This document shows positions 35,697-44,528 of a stretch of DNA of 64,000 nt, one piece after another; positions within the stretch are counted from its first letter, which is position 1; each line of letters starts with the position of its first letter. The DNA comes from an uncultured Eubacteriales bacterium. GTDB taxonomy: Bacteria; Bacillota; Clostridia; Christensenellales; Aristaeellaceae. A program made the translations under genes and the position numbers. The notes under the pieces were generated by a model. That model saw only the letters and a list, made by a program, of their open reading frames with translations. It was not told the origin of the DNA and did not search any database. The stretch covers positions 26,653 to 90,652 of the forward strand of contig CACXBB010000004.1 in NCBI GenBank assembly GCA_902765735.1, given 5' to 3'.

Positions 35697-36794
35697 CTAT
35701 CCGAGAAAATTGCCGGCAAGCGCCGCGCACGCGCCGGGGATCATCGCCGCGAGCACGCAGCAGCAGACGGCGATGGCCAGCAGCATTTCGAGGATGTCCC
35801 CGAAGCGGCCGATCAGCGCCGCCGCAGACCCCTCCGAGAGCGGCTCCATGACGGCGGCGAGCAGCTTGAGCGCCACCATCCTGCCGCCCAGTGAAATCAG
35901 CGGCTCCAAACACAGCTTGAGGATCAGCACGACGCCGGTCACGCCCACAGCGCTCTTTGCAAGCGACGCCGAGACCGTCAGCGCCCCCGCCGCGTCCGAC
36001 ACCCCACCGCCGATGATGGGTATGAGGCTCTCCAGGGCGACCTTCGCCGTCTGGACCGCCGCGCCGTCGCCCGCCGCGCTCAGTATCCCCTGCACGGAGA
36101 TCAGCGCGCCGAACAGGAATATCGCGCCGCCCAGCAGCCAGTGCGCCGCGCCCTTGATGAGGTCGAACAGCCGGTTCAGCGCGTACCCGCCCGACACCGC
36201 CCCCGCCAGCGCCGCCACCGCGGCCCCGGCGCACAGCTTAAGCCCCCAGTCCATCACAAACCGCTGGATGATGGACGCGCACAGGTTCGTCAGCGGGCCC
36301 ACCGCGGAGGCCCGGAAGCTGCCGCCGGTGAGCGCGGCGGCGGCGGACAGCACCGGCGTCATGCGCTCGGTGGCCCGGAGGATGCCACCGATGAGTGTCC
36401 GCACCTCGCCCCGGGCGTCGAACCAGGTCTGCGCCAACGCCTTGCCGCAGCAAAGCGCGCACAGCAGGTCCATCATGAAGAGCGCACGGGAACCCGTCAT
36501 CATCGACAGCACCACGCAGGCCACAACGGGCAGCGCCAGGTTCATGGCCAGCCCCTTGAGGCCGCGAAGCACGCCGGCCTTGATCATGCCGGGGAGGGCG
36601 TCGATCGGGACAAGCGACGTCAGCGCCTCCCCGGAGATCAGCCGCCGCATGAACCCCGCGGCGTCGAAGTCCAGCCCCTCCGCGGCGGCGTTTAAACCCT
36701 CCGCCCGGGCGACATGACAGTAAAGCGCCAGCGCGACGATCAGCCCGCAAGCCGCCCAAGCAGCTCCATGAGCGCGGACAGCAGCGGCAGGCAC
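35697..36794 (-). CDS. spoIIIAE: Stage III sporulation protein AE
   Basis: About 365 residues, a polytopic membrane protein of the SpoIIIA-SpoIIQ complex. A signal-like N-terminus ends near HVARAEG. Typical segments: PGMIKAGVLRGLKGLAMNLA, IIGGGVSDAAGALTVSASL and a C-terminal GDILEMLLAIAVCCCVLAAM. The start is unclear: GTG 36794 gives a good signal peptide but overlaps spoIIIAD by 55 bp without a clear RBS. A CTG at 36743 would overlap its stop by four bases. No ATG is available until well inside the domain. Confidence 0.87.
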   Translation of the reverse strand: MPAAAVRAHGAAWAACGLIVALALYCHVARAEGLNAAAEGLDFDAAGFMRRLISGEALTSLVPIDALPGMIKAGVLRGLKGLAMNLALPVVACVVLSMMTGSRALFMMDLLCALCCGKALAQTWFDARGEVRTLIGGILRATERMTPVLSAAAALTGGSFRASAVGPLTNLCASIIQRFVMDWGLKLCAGAAVAALAGAVSGGYALNRLFDLIKGAAHWLLGGAIFLFGALISVQGILSAAGDGAAVQTAKVALESLIPIIGGGVSDAAGALTVSASLAKSAVGVTGVVLILKLCLEPLISLGGRMVALKLLAAVMEPLSEGSAAALIGRFGDILEMLLAIAVCCCVLAAMIPGACAALAGNFLG

Positions 36795-37126
36795 AGCGCA
36801 AGCATGGCGGCGCGGGCGATCAGCGTCACCCGGCCCGCCAGCGCGCTCTCCCCGGCGTCCCGGCAGAGCTGCGCCCCCAGGTCGGCGATGATGGAGATGC
36901 CCGCGCCCCGCAGCACCGCGTCCCGGATGTCCGCGTCCATCCCCTGAAAGGCGCGTCCCAGTGCGTCCAGCCGCATCTCCCCCGCCCGGAGCCGGACAAA
37001 CAGCATCGCGAGCACCGCCGCCCCCACCGCCAGCGACACCGCCGTGGCCAGCTCCGGCCGCTCCACCCTCACAAGCGCGCAGATCATCGCCGCCGCCACG
37101 CAAAGCGCAATCGATTGAATCGCCAT
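36740..37126 (-). CDS. spoIIIAD: Stage III sporulation protein AD
   Basis: A 128-residue protein with four predicted membrane helices. The GAGISIIADLGAQLCRDAGE segment is diagnostic for SpoIIIAD. It forms the membrane base of the feeding-tube apparatus with SpoIIIAC and AE. Its 3' end overlaps the start of spoIIIAE. Confidence 0.92.
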   Translation of the reverse strand: MAIQSIALCVAAAMICALVRVERPELATAVSLAVGAAVLAMLFVRLRAGEMRLDALGRAFQGMDADIRDAVLRGAGISIIADLGAQLCRDAGESALAGRVTLIARAAMLALCLPLLSALMELLGRLAG

Positions 37127-37135
37127 CGCCCGTCC

Positions 37136-37330
37136 TCATAGCGCGAACATGCCGCGGATGTCGGCAAAGAAGCCGGAGATCATGCTGACCACCATCGTCA
37201 GCACCACCACGAGGCCGGACAGCGTAGCTAGCATGGCGATGTCGTCCCGCCCGGCCCGGGAGAGCACCTGGCCGATCACCGTCACCACGATGCCGATGCC
37301 CGCGATCCTGAACACAAAATCCACGTCCAT
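37136..37330 (-). CDS. spoIIIAC: Stage III sporulation protein AC
   Basis: A 64-residue, two-helix membrane protein (VDFVFRIAGIGIVVTVIGQV, then TLSGLVVVLTMVVSMISGFF). Length and pattern match SpoIIIAC. The start at 37330 has GAGGTGGG close upstream; an in-frame ATG four codons earlier lacks that site. Confidence 0.92.
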   Translation of the reverse strand: MDVDFVFRIAGIGIVVTVIGQVLSRAGRDDIAMLATLSGLVVVLTMVVSMISGFFADIRGMFAL

Positions 37331-37338
37331 AGCCCACC

Positions 37339-37839
37339 TCATATCAGTATCAGCGCGATCATCAGACCGGTCAGTGCCCCCAGGGAGATGTAGAGCCGGT
37401 CCGCCTCGCCCACCCGTTTGCGGGCGGCCTCAAGGTTCCGCTCCAGCGCGGCGCTGACCCCGGTGAGCAGCAGCTCCTGCTGGTCGCGCCCGGTCTCTCC
37501 GAGCTGGTCGAACAGTCTGTTGAGGATCTCCGTATCCTCCGGGGTCAGGGCGTCGATGCCCCCGCCCCGCCGGCCCTCTGCCCTTCGCGCGACGGCCCAG
37601 GCCTCCGACACGCCGACGCCGGGCTGCATCTGCGCTCCGACGGCCTCCAGCAACGGGCAGCCCGACGCCTCCAGCGCGCGCCCGACGGGCTCAAACATGC
37701 CGATCATGTGCGGGCGCATGCGCCCGATGCCCTGGATCAGCGCCTCCAGCAGCCTGACCCGCCGCCGTGCCGCCCCCGCCATGGCGCTGCCGGACAGCGT
37801 GCACCCGGCCACCACGCACAGCGCCAGCACAAACCGCAT
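37339..37839 (-). CDS. spoIIIAB: Stage III sporulation protein AB
   Basis: A 166-residue, T2SS-F-like protein of the SpoIIIA complex. A hydrophobic N-terminus is followed by RRRVRLLEALIQGIGRM, a cytosolic helical part with GETGRDQQELLL, and a C-terminal membrane helix (LGALTGLMIALILI). The ATG 37839 is taken, after GGGGGGAAGG. A GTG at 37857 that overlaps the spoIIIAA stop is an alternative. Confidence 0.9.
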   Translation of the reverse strand: MRFVLALCVVAGCTLSGSAMAGAARRRVRLLEALIQGIGRMRPHMIGMFEPVGRALEASGCPLLEAVGAQMQPGVGVSEAWAVARRAEGRRGGGIDALTPEDTEILNRLFDQLGETGRDQQELLLTGVSAALERNLEAARKRVGEADRLYISLGALTGLMIALILI

Positions 37840-37853
37840 GCGCCTTCCCCCCT

Positions 37854-38675
37854 TCACAGCGCGCGAATCTCCTTCACCCGCCCCGGTTCATCCCCCAGCA
37901 GCACGGCGAGGTCGAACACGTCCAGATACACGTTCCTCCGCGCGGCGAGCTGCTCCAGGCTGCCCGCGTGGGCGGAGGCCAGTATCCTCACGCCGCACCG
38001 GGCGGCCTCTTGAAGCGCCTCGGCGTCCCGGCGGTCGCCGATCTCGTCGGTGACGATCACCTGGGGCGATGCCGCGCGCAAAAGCCGCGTCACGGCGATG
38101 TGCTTCGGGCAGCCGTCCATCACGTCGGTGCGGGGACCCACGTCCAGCGCCGGAACGCCCTGGGCGCAGGCCGCCAGCTCGTGGCGCTCGTCGGCAATGC
38201 AGACGTTATAGCCGTCCTCCGACAGCCGCCGCGCCGCGTCCCTGAGCGCCGTGGTCTTGCCCAGGCCCGGGCCGGAGACGATCAGCGCCGAGCGCAGGCT
38301 TTTGCCCTCGAACAGGGCGCCGTAGAAGCCGTCGCACGCGCCCCGGATCTCCCGGCACACGCGCACGCACAGCGAACCGATGTCGGCCATGGCCGTCGGG
38401 CGCTCCCCGTCGCACACAAGCCGCCCGCACACCCCGACCCGGCAGCCGTCATCCATGGTGAAGTAGCCCTGTTTGAGCTCCGCCTCCCGGGCGTACAGGC
38501 TGTGGTCCGCCAGCGCGGCGAGTATGGCCCGAAGCCGTTCAGGAGGGATGACCTCCCCGAAGCGTTCCCCGTCGGCGCAGCGGTACTGCGCGGGCTTCCC
38601 CGAGCGCAGGCGCACCTCCAGCAGGCCCGACGGAAGCGCGCCCAGCAGCGCCTCAAGCCTCTCAAGCGTCCGCAT
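37854..38675 (-). CDS. spoIIIAA: Stage III sporulation protein AA (ATPase)
   Basis: A 273-residue secretion-type ATPase that powers or assembles the mother-cell-to-forespore channel. Walker A is VSGPGLGKTTALRD, Walker B is VIVTDEIGDR, and the ASAHAGSLEQL segment matches the family. It is the first gene of the eight-gene spoIIIA operon. I could not find a convincing sigma-E promoter upstream. Confidence 0.94.
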   Translation of the reverse strand: MRTLERLEALLGALPSGLLEVRLRSGKPAQYRCADGERFGEVIPPERLRAILAALADHSLYAREAELKQGYFTMDDGCRVGVCGRLVCDGERPTAMADIGSLCVRVCREIRGACDGFYGALFEGKSLRSALIVSGPGLGKTTALRDAARRLSEDGYNVCIADERHELAACAQGVPALDVGPRTDVMDGCPKHIAVTRLLRAASPQVIVTDEIGDRRDAEALQEAARCGVRILASAHAGSLEQLAARRNVYLDVFDLAVLLGDEPGRVKEIRAL

Positions 38676-38777
38676 ATTCGCGCCCTCCCGATACAGGCTA
38701 TATCTATGGGGCCGAGGCGCACGGCATGCCTTCGGAAAAATAATTGATCAAAATGTCACGATTTCGCGCCCTGACGG

Positions 38778-38807
38778 TTGCCGAGATCGCGTGGGATGTG
38801 TTATAAT
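38778..38807 (+). promoter_or_regulatory. Promoter of glgB
   Basis: TTGCCG (38778-38783), an 18-bp spacer and TATAAT (38802-38807), 57 bp before the TTG start. It lies in the 190-bp divergent spacer between spoIIIAA and glgB. Confidence 0.65.
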
Positions 38808-38864
38808 AATGCTAACTGATGTGATTCATGCGGTAAAAAAGACTATTATACGGAGGTGCTCAGC

Positions 38865-40889
38865 TTGAAGAAGTCCCCTCAAAATACGCAGTACAAGATC
38901 ATGACCATCGATCCGTGGCTGCAACCCTACTATAACGACATCAACCTGCGCATGGAGCGCCATGCCGCCACGCGCAAGGCGCTGATGGGCAATATGGCCG
39001 ACCTGTCGTCCTTCGCCAACGGCTATCTGTACTACGGCTTTCACCGCACGGACACCGGCTGGGTCTACCGCGAGTGGGCGCCCGGCGCGGACGCGATCCA
39101 CCTGATCGGCGACTTCAACGACTGGAACCGGGAATCCCACCCGATGACCCGCAAAGACAACGGCGACTGGGAGATCGTGCTGGAGGGCCGCGACGCGCTC
39201 AAGCACGGCCAGAAGGTCAAGATCATGGTGACCAAGGACGGCGTGTCCTCCGACCACCTGCCGGCCTACATCCTCCACGCGACCCAGGACGAGACCACCA
39301 AGAGTTTCGACGGCATCGTCTGGGCCCCGGACAGGCCCTTCCCCTGGACCGACGGCGGCTACGGCAAGCGCAAGGTGGCGCCGCTGTTCATCTATGAGGC
39401 CCACATCGGCATGGCCCAGGAGAAGGAGGGCGTCGGCACCTACCGCGAATTCGCCGACTTCAACCTGAACTACATCCACGAGCTGGGATACAACACGGTG
39501 CAGCTGATGGCCATACAGGAGCACCCGTACTACGGCTCCTTCGGCTACCAGGTGACCAACTTCTTCGCGGCCTCCTCCCGCTTCGGCGAGCCGGAGGACC
39601 TGAAATACCTGATCAACAAAGCCCACGAGCTGGGCATGTACGTGCTTCTGGACGTGGTGCACTCCCACGCCTGCCCCAACGCCAACGAGGGTTTGAACGG
39701 CCTCGACGGCACCGACTACCAGTACTTCATCGGCGGCGACCGGGGCTGGCATCCCGCCTGGGGCACGCGGCTTTTCGACTACGGCAAGCACGAGGTGCTG
39801 CATTTCCTGCTGTCGAATCTGAAATTCTGGCTCGACGAGTACCACTTCGACGGCTTCCGCTTCGACGGCGTGACCTCCATGATCTACCAGGACCACGGCC
39901 TGGGCTCGGCGTTCACCGATTACAGCATGTACTTCGGCCTCAACACCAACGTGGACGCGCTGACCTACCTCCAGCTGGCCAACGAGCTGATCCACTCCGT
40001 GAACCCCTTCGCGGTGACCATCGCCGAGGAGATGAGCGGCATGCCCGGCATGTGCATCCCCATCCGCTCCGGCGGCATAGGCTTCGACTACCGGCTGTCC
40101 ATGGGCGTGCCGGACTTCTGGATCAAGTATCTCAAGGACATCTCCGACGATCAGTGGGACATGTTCAAGATGTGGTATGAGCTGACCACCCGTCGCCCGC
40201 AGGAGAAGAACGTGGCCTACTGCGAGTCCCATGACCAGGCACTGGTGGGCGACAAGACCATATTCTTCCGCATGGCGGATGCCGAGATGTACACCGGCAT
40301 GGAGAAGAGCTACCACTCCATCACCATCGACCGGGCCGTGGCGCTGCACAAGATGATCCGCTTCATCACCCTCTCGCTGGGCGGGGACGGCTACCTCAAC
40401 TTCATGGGCAACGAGTTCGGCCATCCCGAGTGGATCGACTTCCCCCGCGAGGGCAACGGCTGGAGCTACAAGTACGCCCGCCGCCAGTGGTCGCTGGTGC
40501 AGAATCCGATGCTCAAGTACGAGTGGCTCAAGAACTTCGATCAGGCCATGATCAAGTTCGCCCGGAAATACCGCGTGCTCAACAAGAAAGACACCGTGAA
40601 CCTGTGGATCGACCAGCCGGGCAAGATCATCGCTTTCTCCAAGGGCGAATTGGTCTACGTGTTCAACTTCCACCCCACCTACTCCCCCACCGACTTCTTC
40701 CTGCCGGTGCACTCCGTGGGCGAGGGCAGATACAAGGTGATCTTCTCCACCGACGACGTGGACTTCGGCGGCATGGACCGCGTGAGCAAGCAGTACATCT
40801 ACTACACGAAGTTCGTGGAGAACCGGGGCATGGGCTTCGAGATCTACATCCCCTGCCGCACCGCCGTGGTGTTCAAGCGGGTGGATTGA
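38865..40889 (+). CDS. glgB: 1,4-alpha-glucan branching enzyme (GH13)
   Basis: A 674-residue glycogen branching enzyme creating alpha-1,6 links. An N-terminal CBM48-like domain (YREWAPGADAIHLIGDFNDW) precedes the (beta/alpha)8 core with DVVHSHA, the nucleophile Asp in FDGFRFDGVTS, acid Glu in AEEMSGMP and CESHDQAL. A C-terminal all-beta domain follows. The layout resembles the eukaryote-like GH13_8 subgroup more than the longer E. coli type. The TTG start follows CGGAGGTG by six bases. It is not in the glgCDA operon 25 kb away. Confidence 0.94.
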   Translation: MKKSPQNTQYKIMTIDPWLQPYYNDINLRMERHAATRKALMGNMADLSSFANGYLYYGFHRTDTGWVYREWAPGADAIHLIGDFNDWNRESHPMTRKDNGDWEIVLEGRDALKHGQKVKIMVTKDGVSSDHLPAYILHATQDETTKSFDGIVWAPDRPFPWTDGGYGKRKVAPLFIYEAHIGMAQEKEGVGTYREFADFNLNYIHELGYNTVQLMAIQEHPYYGSFGYQVTNFFAASSRFGEPEDLKYLINKAHELGMYVLLDVVHSHACPNANEGLNGLDGTDYQYFIGGDRGWHPAWGTRLFDYGKHEVLHFLLSNLKFWLDEYHFDGFRFDGVTSMIYQDHGLGSAFTDYSMYFGLNTNVDALTYLQLANELIHSVNPFAVTIAEEMSGMPGMCIPIRSGGIGFDYRLSMGVPDFWIKYLKDISDDQWDMFKMWYELTTRRPQEKNVAYCESHDQALVGDKTIFFRMADAEMYTGMEKSYHSITIDRAVALHKMIRFITLSLGGDGYLNFMGNEFGHPEWIDFPREGNGWSYKYARRQWSLVQNPMLKYEWLKNFDQAMIKFARKYRVLNKKDTVNLWIDQPGKIIAFSKGELVYVFNFHPTYSPTDFFLPVHSVGEGRYKVIFSTDDVDFGGMDRVSKQYIYYTKFVENRGMGFEIYIPCRTAVVFKRVD

Positions 40890-40900
40890 TGTTTATATGG

Positions 40901-40940
40901 CCGGACAGGGGCCGTCGGCGCGCCGACGGCCCCTGCCCGG
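40901..40940. repeat. Near-perfect 40-bp palindrome after glgB
   Basis: The 20-bp arms 40901-40920 and 40921-40940 are inverted copies with one mismatch and no loop. No T tract follows, so it is not a normal terminator. It lies 11 bp after the glgB stop. Confidence 0.85.
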
Positions 40941-40971
40941 TCGTCCGTTACAGATGAGGAGTATCCCGACA

Positions 40972-42351
40972 TTGAACAAGGAACGCAAGCGCATGCTGTG
41001 GACGGTCATGGCGCTGGCCTGGCCGACGATGCTGGAGCAGTGGCTCCAGGTGGCGGCCCAATACGTGGATTCGGCCATGGTCGGGCGCCTGGGCGCGGCG
41101 GCCACGGCGGCCGTGGGCGCGACCAGCACCGTCAACTGGCTGGTGGGCAGCTCCGTATCGGCGCTGGGCATAGGTTTTCTGGCCTACATCGCCCGGGAAT
41201 ACGGGGCCCAGCGCTACGAAAACGCGGCCAAGGCGGCGGCGCAGTCCGTCTCCACCTGCCTGATCGCGGGGCTGGCGTTCATGGCGCTGGCGCTGTCGCT
41301 GAGCGGGAAGATCCCCCTCTGGATGAACGTCCGGCCGGAGATACAGGAGAACGCCTCGCGCTACTTCTTCATCATCTACCTGCCGATGGTGTTCCGCGCG
41401 GCCTCGGTGATCTTCGGCATCGTGCTCAGAGCCTCCGGCGACACCCGCACGCCCATGCGCTGCAACCTGCTGATCAACCTGATCAACGTGGTGCTGAACT
41501 ACCTTCTGATCTATGAGCCCCACGCTGTCAGCCTGCCGGGCATGCGCATCGTCGTGCCCGGGGCGGGCATGGGCGTGATCGGCGCGGCCTGGGGCACCGC
41601 CATAGCGTTCACCGTCGGCGGCATACTGATGACCATTGCCCTGTGGCGGCATCCCCAGCTCTCGCCCCGGGGCAGAAGCCTCCGCCCGGACGCCGCGATA
41701 TTGAAGCCCTGCCTGCGGGTGGCGCTGCCGGCGGCGCTTCAGCGCTTCGGCACGTCGTTCGGGTACGTGGCCTTCGCCGCGCTGATCAACGGCATCGGCA
41801 CCGTGTCCACCGCCGCCCACAGCATCGCCAATACCGCCGAGTCCGCCTTCTACATCCCCGCCTACGGCATACAGACCGCCGCCGCCACGCTGTCCGGCAA
41901 CGCCAGCGGCATGCGCGACAGGCGCTACATGCGCGATGTGACCCGCACGCTGCTGATCCTCGAGGCCTCGATGATGACGCTCTCGGGCGGGGCGCTGTTC
42001 CTGCTGGCGGAAAAGATGATGCGCATATTCACCCCCGACCCCGACGTGATCCGCCTGGGCACGGTGGTGCTGCGCATGGTGGCCGTCACCGAGCCCCTCT
42101 ACGGCGTGGCCGTGGTGCTGGAGGGCATCTTCCAGGGCGTGGGCGACACCCTGTACCCCTTCGTCAGCAACATGCTGGCCATGTGGGGCGTGCGGGTGCT
42201 GGGCACGGCGATATTCGTGCGGGCGCTGGGCCACGGCCTGCCGGCGGCCTGGGGCTGCATGATCGCCCACAACATACTGCTGTTCATACTGTACCTGCAC
42301 CGCTATCGGGGCGGCCGGTGGAATCCCCTGCTGACCGGGGACAAATTCTGA
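40972..42351 (+). CDS. MATE family multidrug efflux transporter
   Basis: A 459-residue, 12-helix antiporter of the MATE/NorM-DinF type, exporting drugs or metabolites with Na+ or H+. Typical parts: LAWPTMLEQWLQVAAQYVDS in helix 1, the VVLNYLLIY loop region and the mirrored PAALQRFGTSFGYV opening of the second half. It is placed at TTG 40972, ten bases after GAGGAG; the ATG at 40954 has no RBS and follows the palindrome. The substrate is unknown. It may be co-transcribed with the next three genes. Confidence 0.88.
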   Translation: MNKERKRMLWTVMALAWPTMLEQWLQVAAQYVDSAMVGRLGAAATAAVGATSTVNWLVGSSVSALGIGFLAYIAREYGAQRYENAAKAAAQSVSTCLIAGLAFMALALSLSGKIPLWMNVRPEIQENASRYFFIIYLPMVFRAASVIFGIVLRASGDTRTPMRCNLLINLINVVLNYLLIYEPHAVSLPGMRIVVPGAGMGVIGAAWGTAIAFTVGGILMTIALWRHPQLSPRGRSLRPDAAILKPCLRVALPAALQRFGTSFGYVAFAALINGIGTVSTAAHSIANTAESAFYIPAYGIQTAAATLSGNASGMRDRRYMRDVTRTLLILEASMMTLSGGALFLLAEKMMRIFTPDPDVIRLGTVVLRMVAVTEPLYGVAVVLEGIFQGVGDTLYPFVSNMLAMWGVRVLGTAIFVRALGHGLPAAWGCMIAHNILLFILYLHRYRGGRWNPLLTGDKF

Positions 42352-42368
42352 TCTAATGAGGTGATGTC

Positions 42369-42863
42369 GTGCGCCTGTTCGTCGCCATATGTCTGAGCCC
42401 GGAGATGCGGGATGCGCTTGTCGATCTGCAGAGGCAGATGCGCGCTCAGCGCGTGACCGGGAACTACACTCCCGTCGAAAACCTTCACCTGACGCTGGCC
42501 TTCATCGGGGACTATCCCGACCCGGAGGACGTTCCCCTGCCCGACTTTTCGCCCTTTGACCTCAGGCTGTCCGGCTACGGCTGCTTCGGCGACCTGTGGT
42601 GGGCGGGCATCGAAAAGTCCCCGCCGCTGGAGGCCTGCGTGCGACGCCTGCGGCGCGCGCTCTCCGACGCGGGCATCCCCTTCGACAAAAAGCGCTTCTC
42701 GCCCCACGTCACCCTGGCGCGCCGGGCGCAGGGCCATCCGGCGCTCAGCGTGCCGGAGGTCTCCATGCGCGTTGACCGCATCAGCCTCATGCGCTCCGAG
42801 CGGGGCAGAAACGGCATGATCTACACGGAGATCCGCAGGCAGGAAGCCTCACAAAAGCCATAA
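42369..42863 (+). CDS. thpR: RNA 2',3'-cyclic phosphodiesterase (2'-5' RNA ligase family)
   Basis: A 164-residue 2H phosphoesterase. The two catalytic motifs are HLTLAF (about residue 42) and HVTLAR (about residue 117). The opening MRLFVAICLSPEM is characteristic. It acts on 2',3'-cyclic phosphate RNA ends; physiological role unclear. It starts at GTG after GAGGTGATG. Confidence 0.93.
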   Translation: MRLFVAICLSPEMRDALVDLQRQMRAQRVTGNYTPVENLHLTLAFIGDYPDPEDVPLPDFSPFDLRLSGYGCFGDLWWAGIEKSPPLEACVRRLRRALSDAGIPFDKKRFSPHVTLARRAQGHPALSVPEVSMRVDRISLMRSERGRNGMIYTEIRRQEASQKP

Positions 42864-42875
42864 GGAGGACGACAT

Positions 42876-43280
42876 ATGTCAGGCATTACCGGCATCGACG
42901 CGGCCCGCGCCTACTTCGAGGGGGACCGCTTCGCCGTCAACGCGGGGATATCCATCGACGAAGTCGCGCCCGGGTACGCGGTGTGCCACTTCGACATCAC
43001 CCCGGATCACTTAAACGCCGAAAACGGCGTGATGGGCGGCGCCATATTCACGCTGATCGACCTCGCCTTCGCCGCCGCGGCCAACGGCATCCACCTGCCC
43101 ACGGTGGCCCAGCAGGTCAGCATGAATTTCCTGAGCGGCAGCCGGGGCGCGACCCTCACTGCCACCGCCCGGTGCCGGAAGGACGGAAGGACCACCGGCG
43201 TCTACAACGTGGATGTGGTGGACGACCTGGGGCGCGACATCGCCCAGGCCGTGGTCACCGGCTACAAGCTGAAAACATGA
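42876..43280 (+). CDS. Hotdog-fold thioesterase (PaaI family)
   Basis: A 134-residue PaaI/4HBT-like acyl-CoA thioesterase. The hotdog helix contains ENGVMGGAIFTLIDLAFAAA, with the Asp/Asn catalytic region in the NAENGVMGG loop. The start follows AAGGAGG. Its stop overlaps an ATG that could begin the next gene. The acyl substrate is unknown. Confidence 0.88.
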   Translation: MSGITGIDAARAYFEGDRFAVNAGISIDEVAPGYAVCHFDITPDHLNAENGVMGGAIFTLIDLAFAAAANGIHLPTVAQQVSMNFLSGSRGATLTATARCRKDGRTTGVYNVDVVDDLGRDIAQAVVTGYKLKT

Positions 43281-43297
43281 AAACGGAGGGATGGATC

Positions 43298-44200
43298 ATG
43301 CGCGTTGTTCTGATCGTTGCGCTGATACTGCTTGCGCTGATCGGCGCGATGGGCTATCTGCTGTCGGACCGGGCCCTGCGCATCAAGCAGCAGTCGCTGG
43401 AGGATGCGCGGAAGTGGCAGGAGGCGCACTACGACATCACCTGGTACGACGCCATGGAGAAGCGGGACTACGAGGTTAAGAGCTTCGACGGCTACGTGCT
43501 GCACGCCCAGCTATTGCCCGACCCGGCGGCCGGGGACCGCTACATCATACTGTCCCACGGCTACACCGACAACCGCCTCGGCTCACTGAAGTACGCGCGG
43601 ATGTACCTGGAGCTGGGCTTCAACGTGATCATCTACGACCTGCGGGGGCACGGCCTCAACGCCCCGGCCTACTGCACCTATTCCGCGCGGGAGGCCCGGG
43701 ACCTTGACACACTGGTCCGCGACACCCGGGCGCGCTACGGCGGCATCAGGCTGCTGGGCCTGCACGGGGAATCGCTGGGCGCGGCGACCACGGTGGCGGC
43801 GCTTAAATACAGGCCGCAGGTGGACTTCGCGGTGGCCGACTGCGGCTTTTCCGAGATCGGGAGCATACTGCGCGCCGGGCTCAGGGGCATGCATCTGCCC
43901 GGGTGGCTGCTGAACGTCGCCGGGGTGTTTTCCAAAATGCGCTGCGGCTATGCCTTCTCCGAGATGCGGCCCATCGACAGCCTCGCCGGCAATGAGGTCC
44001 CCGTGCTGTTCATCCATGGCGACGCCGACGGCTTCATCCCGTACAGCCATAGCGCGGATATGTGCCGCGCCGCCGGAGATAAGGGCGAGCTGCGCCTCAT
44101 TCCCGGCGCAAAGCACGCCGCCTCGATCTTCACCGATCCCGACGCCTATCGCAAGTATGTGGGGGATTTCATAGAGAAAGTGGAGAAAAACAAAGGATAA
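43298..44200 (+). CDS. Membrane-anchored alpha/beta hydrolase
   Basis: A 300-residue serine hydrolase. One N-terminal membrane helix (VVLIVALILLALIGAMGYLL) places the catalytic domain outside the cell. Nucleophile Ser lies in GLHGESLGA, the acid Asp in FIHGDADGF, and His in AKHAAS. YIILSHGYTD forms the oxyanion region. The start at 43298 has GGAGGG seven bases upstream; an ATG at 43277 overlapping the previous stop is possible. Substrate unknown (esterase, lipase or peptidase). Confidence 0.85.
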   Translation: MRVVLIVALILLALIGAMGYLLSDRALRIKQQSLEDARKWQEAHYDITWYDAMEKRDYEVKSFDGYVLHAQLLPDPAAGDRYIILSHGYTDNRLGSLKYARMYLELGFNVIIYDLRGHGLNAPAYCTYSAREARDLDTLVRDTRARYGGIRLLGLHGESLGAATTVAALKYRPQVDFAVADCGFSEIGSILRAGLRGMHLPGWLLNVAGVFSKMRCGYAFSEMRPIDSLAGNEVPVLFIHGDADGFIPYSHSADMCRAAGDKGELRLIPGAKHAASIFTDPDAYRKYVGDFIEKVEKNKG

Positions 44201-44201
44201 A

Positions 44202-44249
44202 AATGAAGCCACCCTAACGGGTGGCTTTAATACACCATCAGGGGCTCGA
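44202..44249. repeat. Direct repeat with tRNA-Lys 3' fragment, copy 1
   Basis: These 48 bp match 44335-44382 with only three changes. The copied piece contains the hairpin plus the last 18 bases of tRNA-Lys, without the rest of the tRNA. ATCAGGGGCTCGA (44237-44249) is also repeated inverted at 44318-44330, so a long hairpin could form. Confidence 0.9.
44207..44228 (+). terminator. Terminator of the hydrolase gene
   Basis: AGCCACCC (44207-44214) pairs with GGGTGGCT (44219-44226), then TTT. It is part of a 48-bp unit repeated next to tRNA-Lys. Confidence 0.75.
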
Positions 44250-44334
44250 TTCTCGCCTGCGGGCTCGGTCGGGGCGGGCTCTGGAAGCCCACTGGGCTTC
44301 CATTCACTCCCCGCCCTTCGAGCCCCTGATAAAC

Positions 44335-44382
44335 AATGAAGCCACCCTTGCGGGTGGCTTTGATACACCATCAGGGGCTCGA
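44335..44382. repeat. Direct repeat with tRNA-Lys 3' fragment, copy 2 (native)
   Basis: This is the partner of 44202-44249. Here the hairpin AGCCACCC/GGGTGGCT is followed by the intact tRNA-Lys 3' end. It is presumably the source copy. Confidence 0.9.
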
Positions 44383-44436
44383 ACCCTGGACACCCTGATT
44401 AAGAGTCAGGTGCTCTACCAACTGAGCTAATGGTGC
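44364..44436 (-). tRNA. tRNA-Lys (anticodon CTT)
   Basis: On the minus strand the acceptor GCACCAT pairs with ATGGTGT (first pair G-U), discriminator A. The D arm is AGCTCAGTTGGTAGAGC, the anticodon loop CTCTTAA gives CTT (codon AAG), and the T-arm is CAGGG-TTCGAGC-CCCTG. 73 nt; CCA is not encoded. Confidence 0.95.
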
Positions 44437-44528
44437 TCGTCCAAATGACTTATTCATTATACTTCCATTGGACGGGATTGTCAATTGGATAACGTGAAAA
44501 ATGCACGTTAACTTATGTGAAAGCACAA

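Noticed and set aside
38676..38777. Sigma-E promoter of the spoIIIA operon
   Set aside because: CATAGATAT upstream of spoIIIAA is only loosely similar to a sigma-E -10 and no -35 at the right distance was found.
40901..40940. Palindrome after glgB as an intrinsic terminator
   Set aside because: The stem is long but there is no loop and no T tract on either strand, so it is listed as a repeat.
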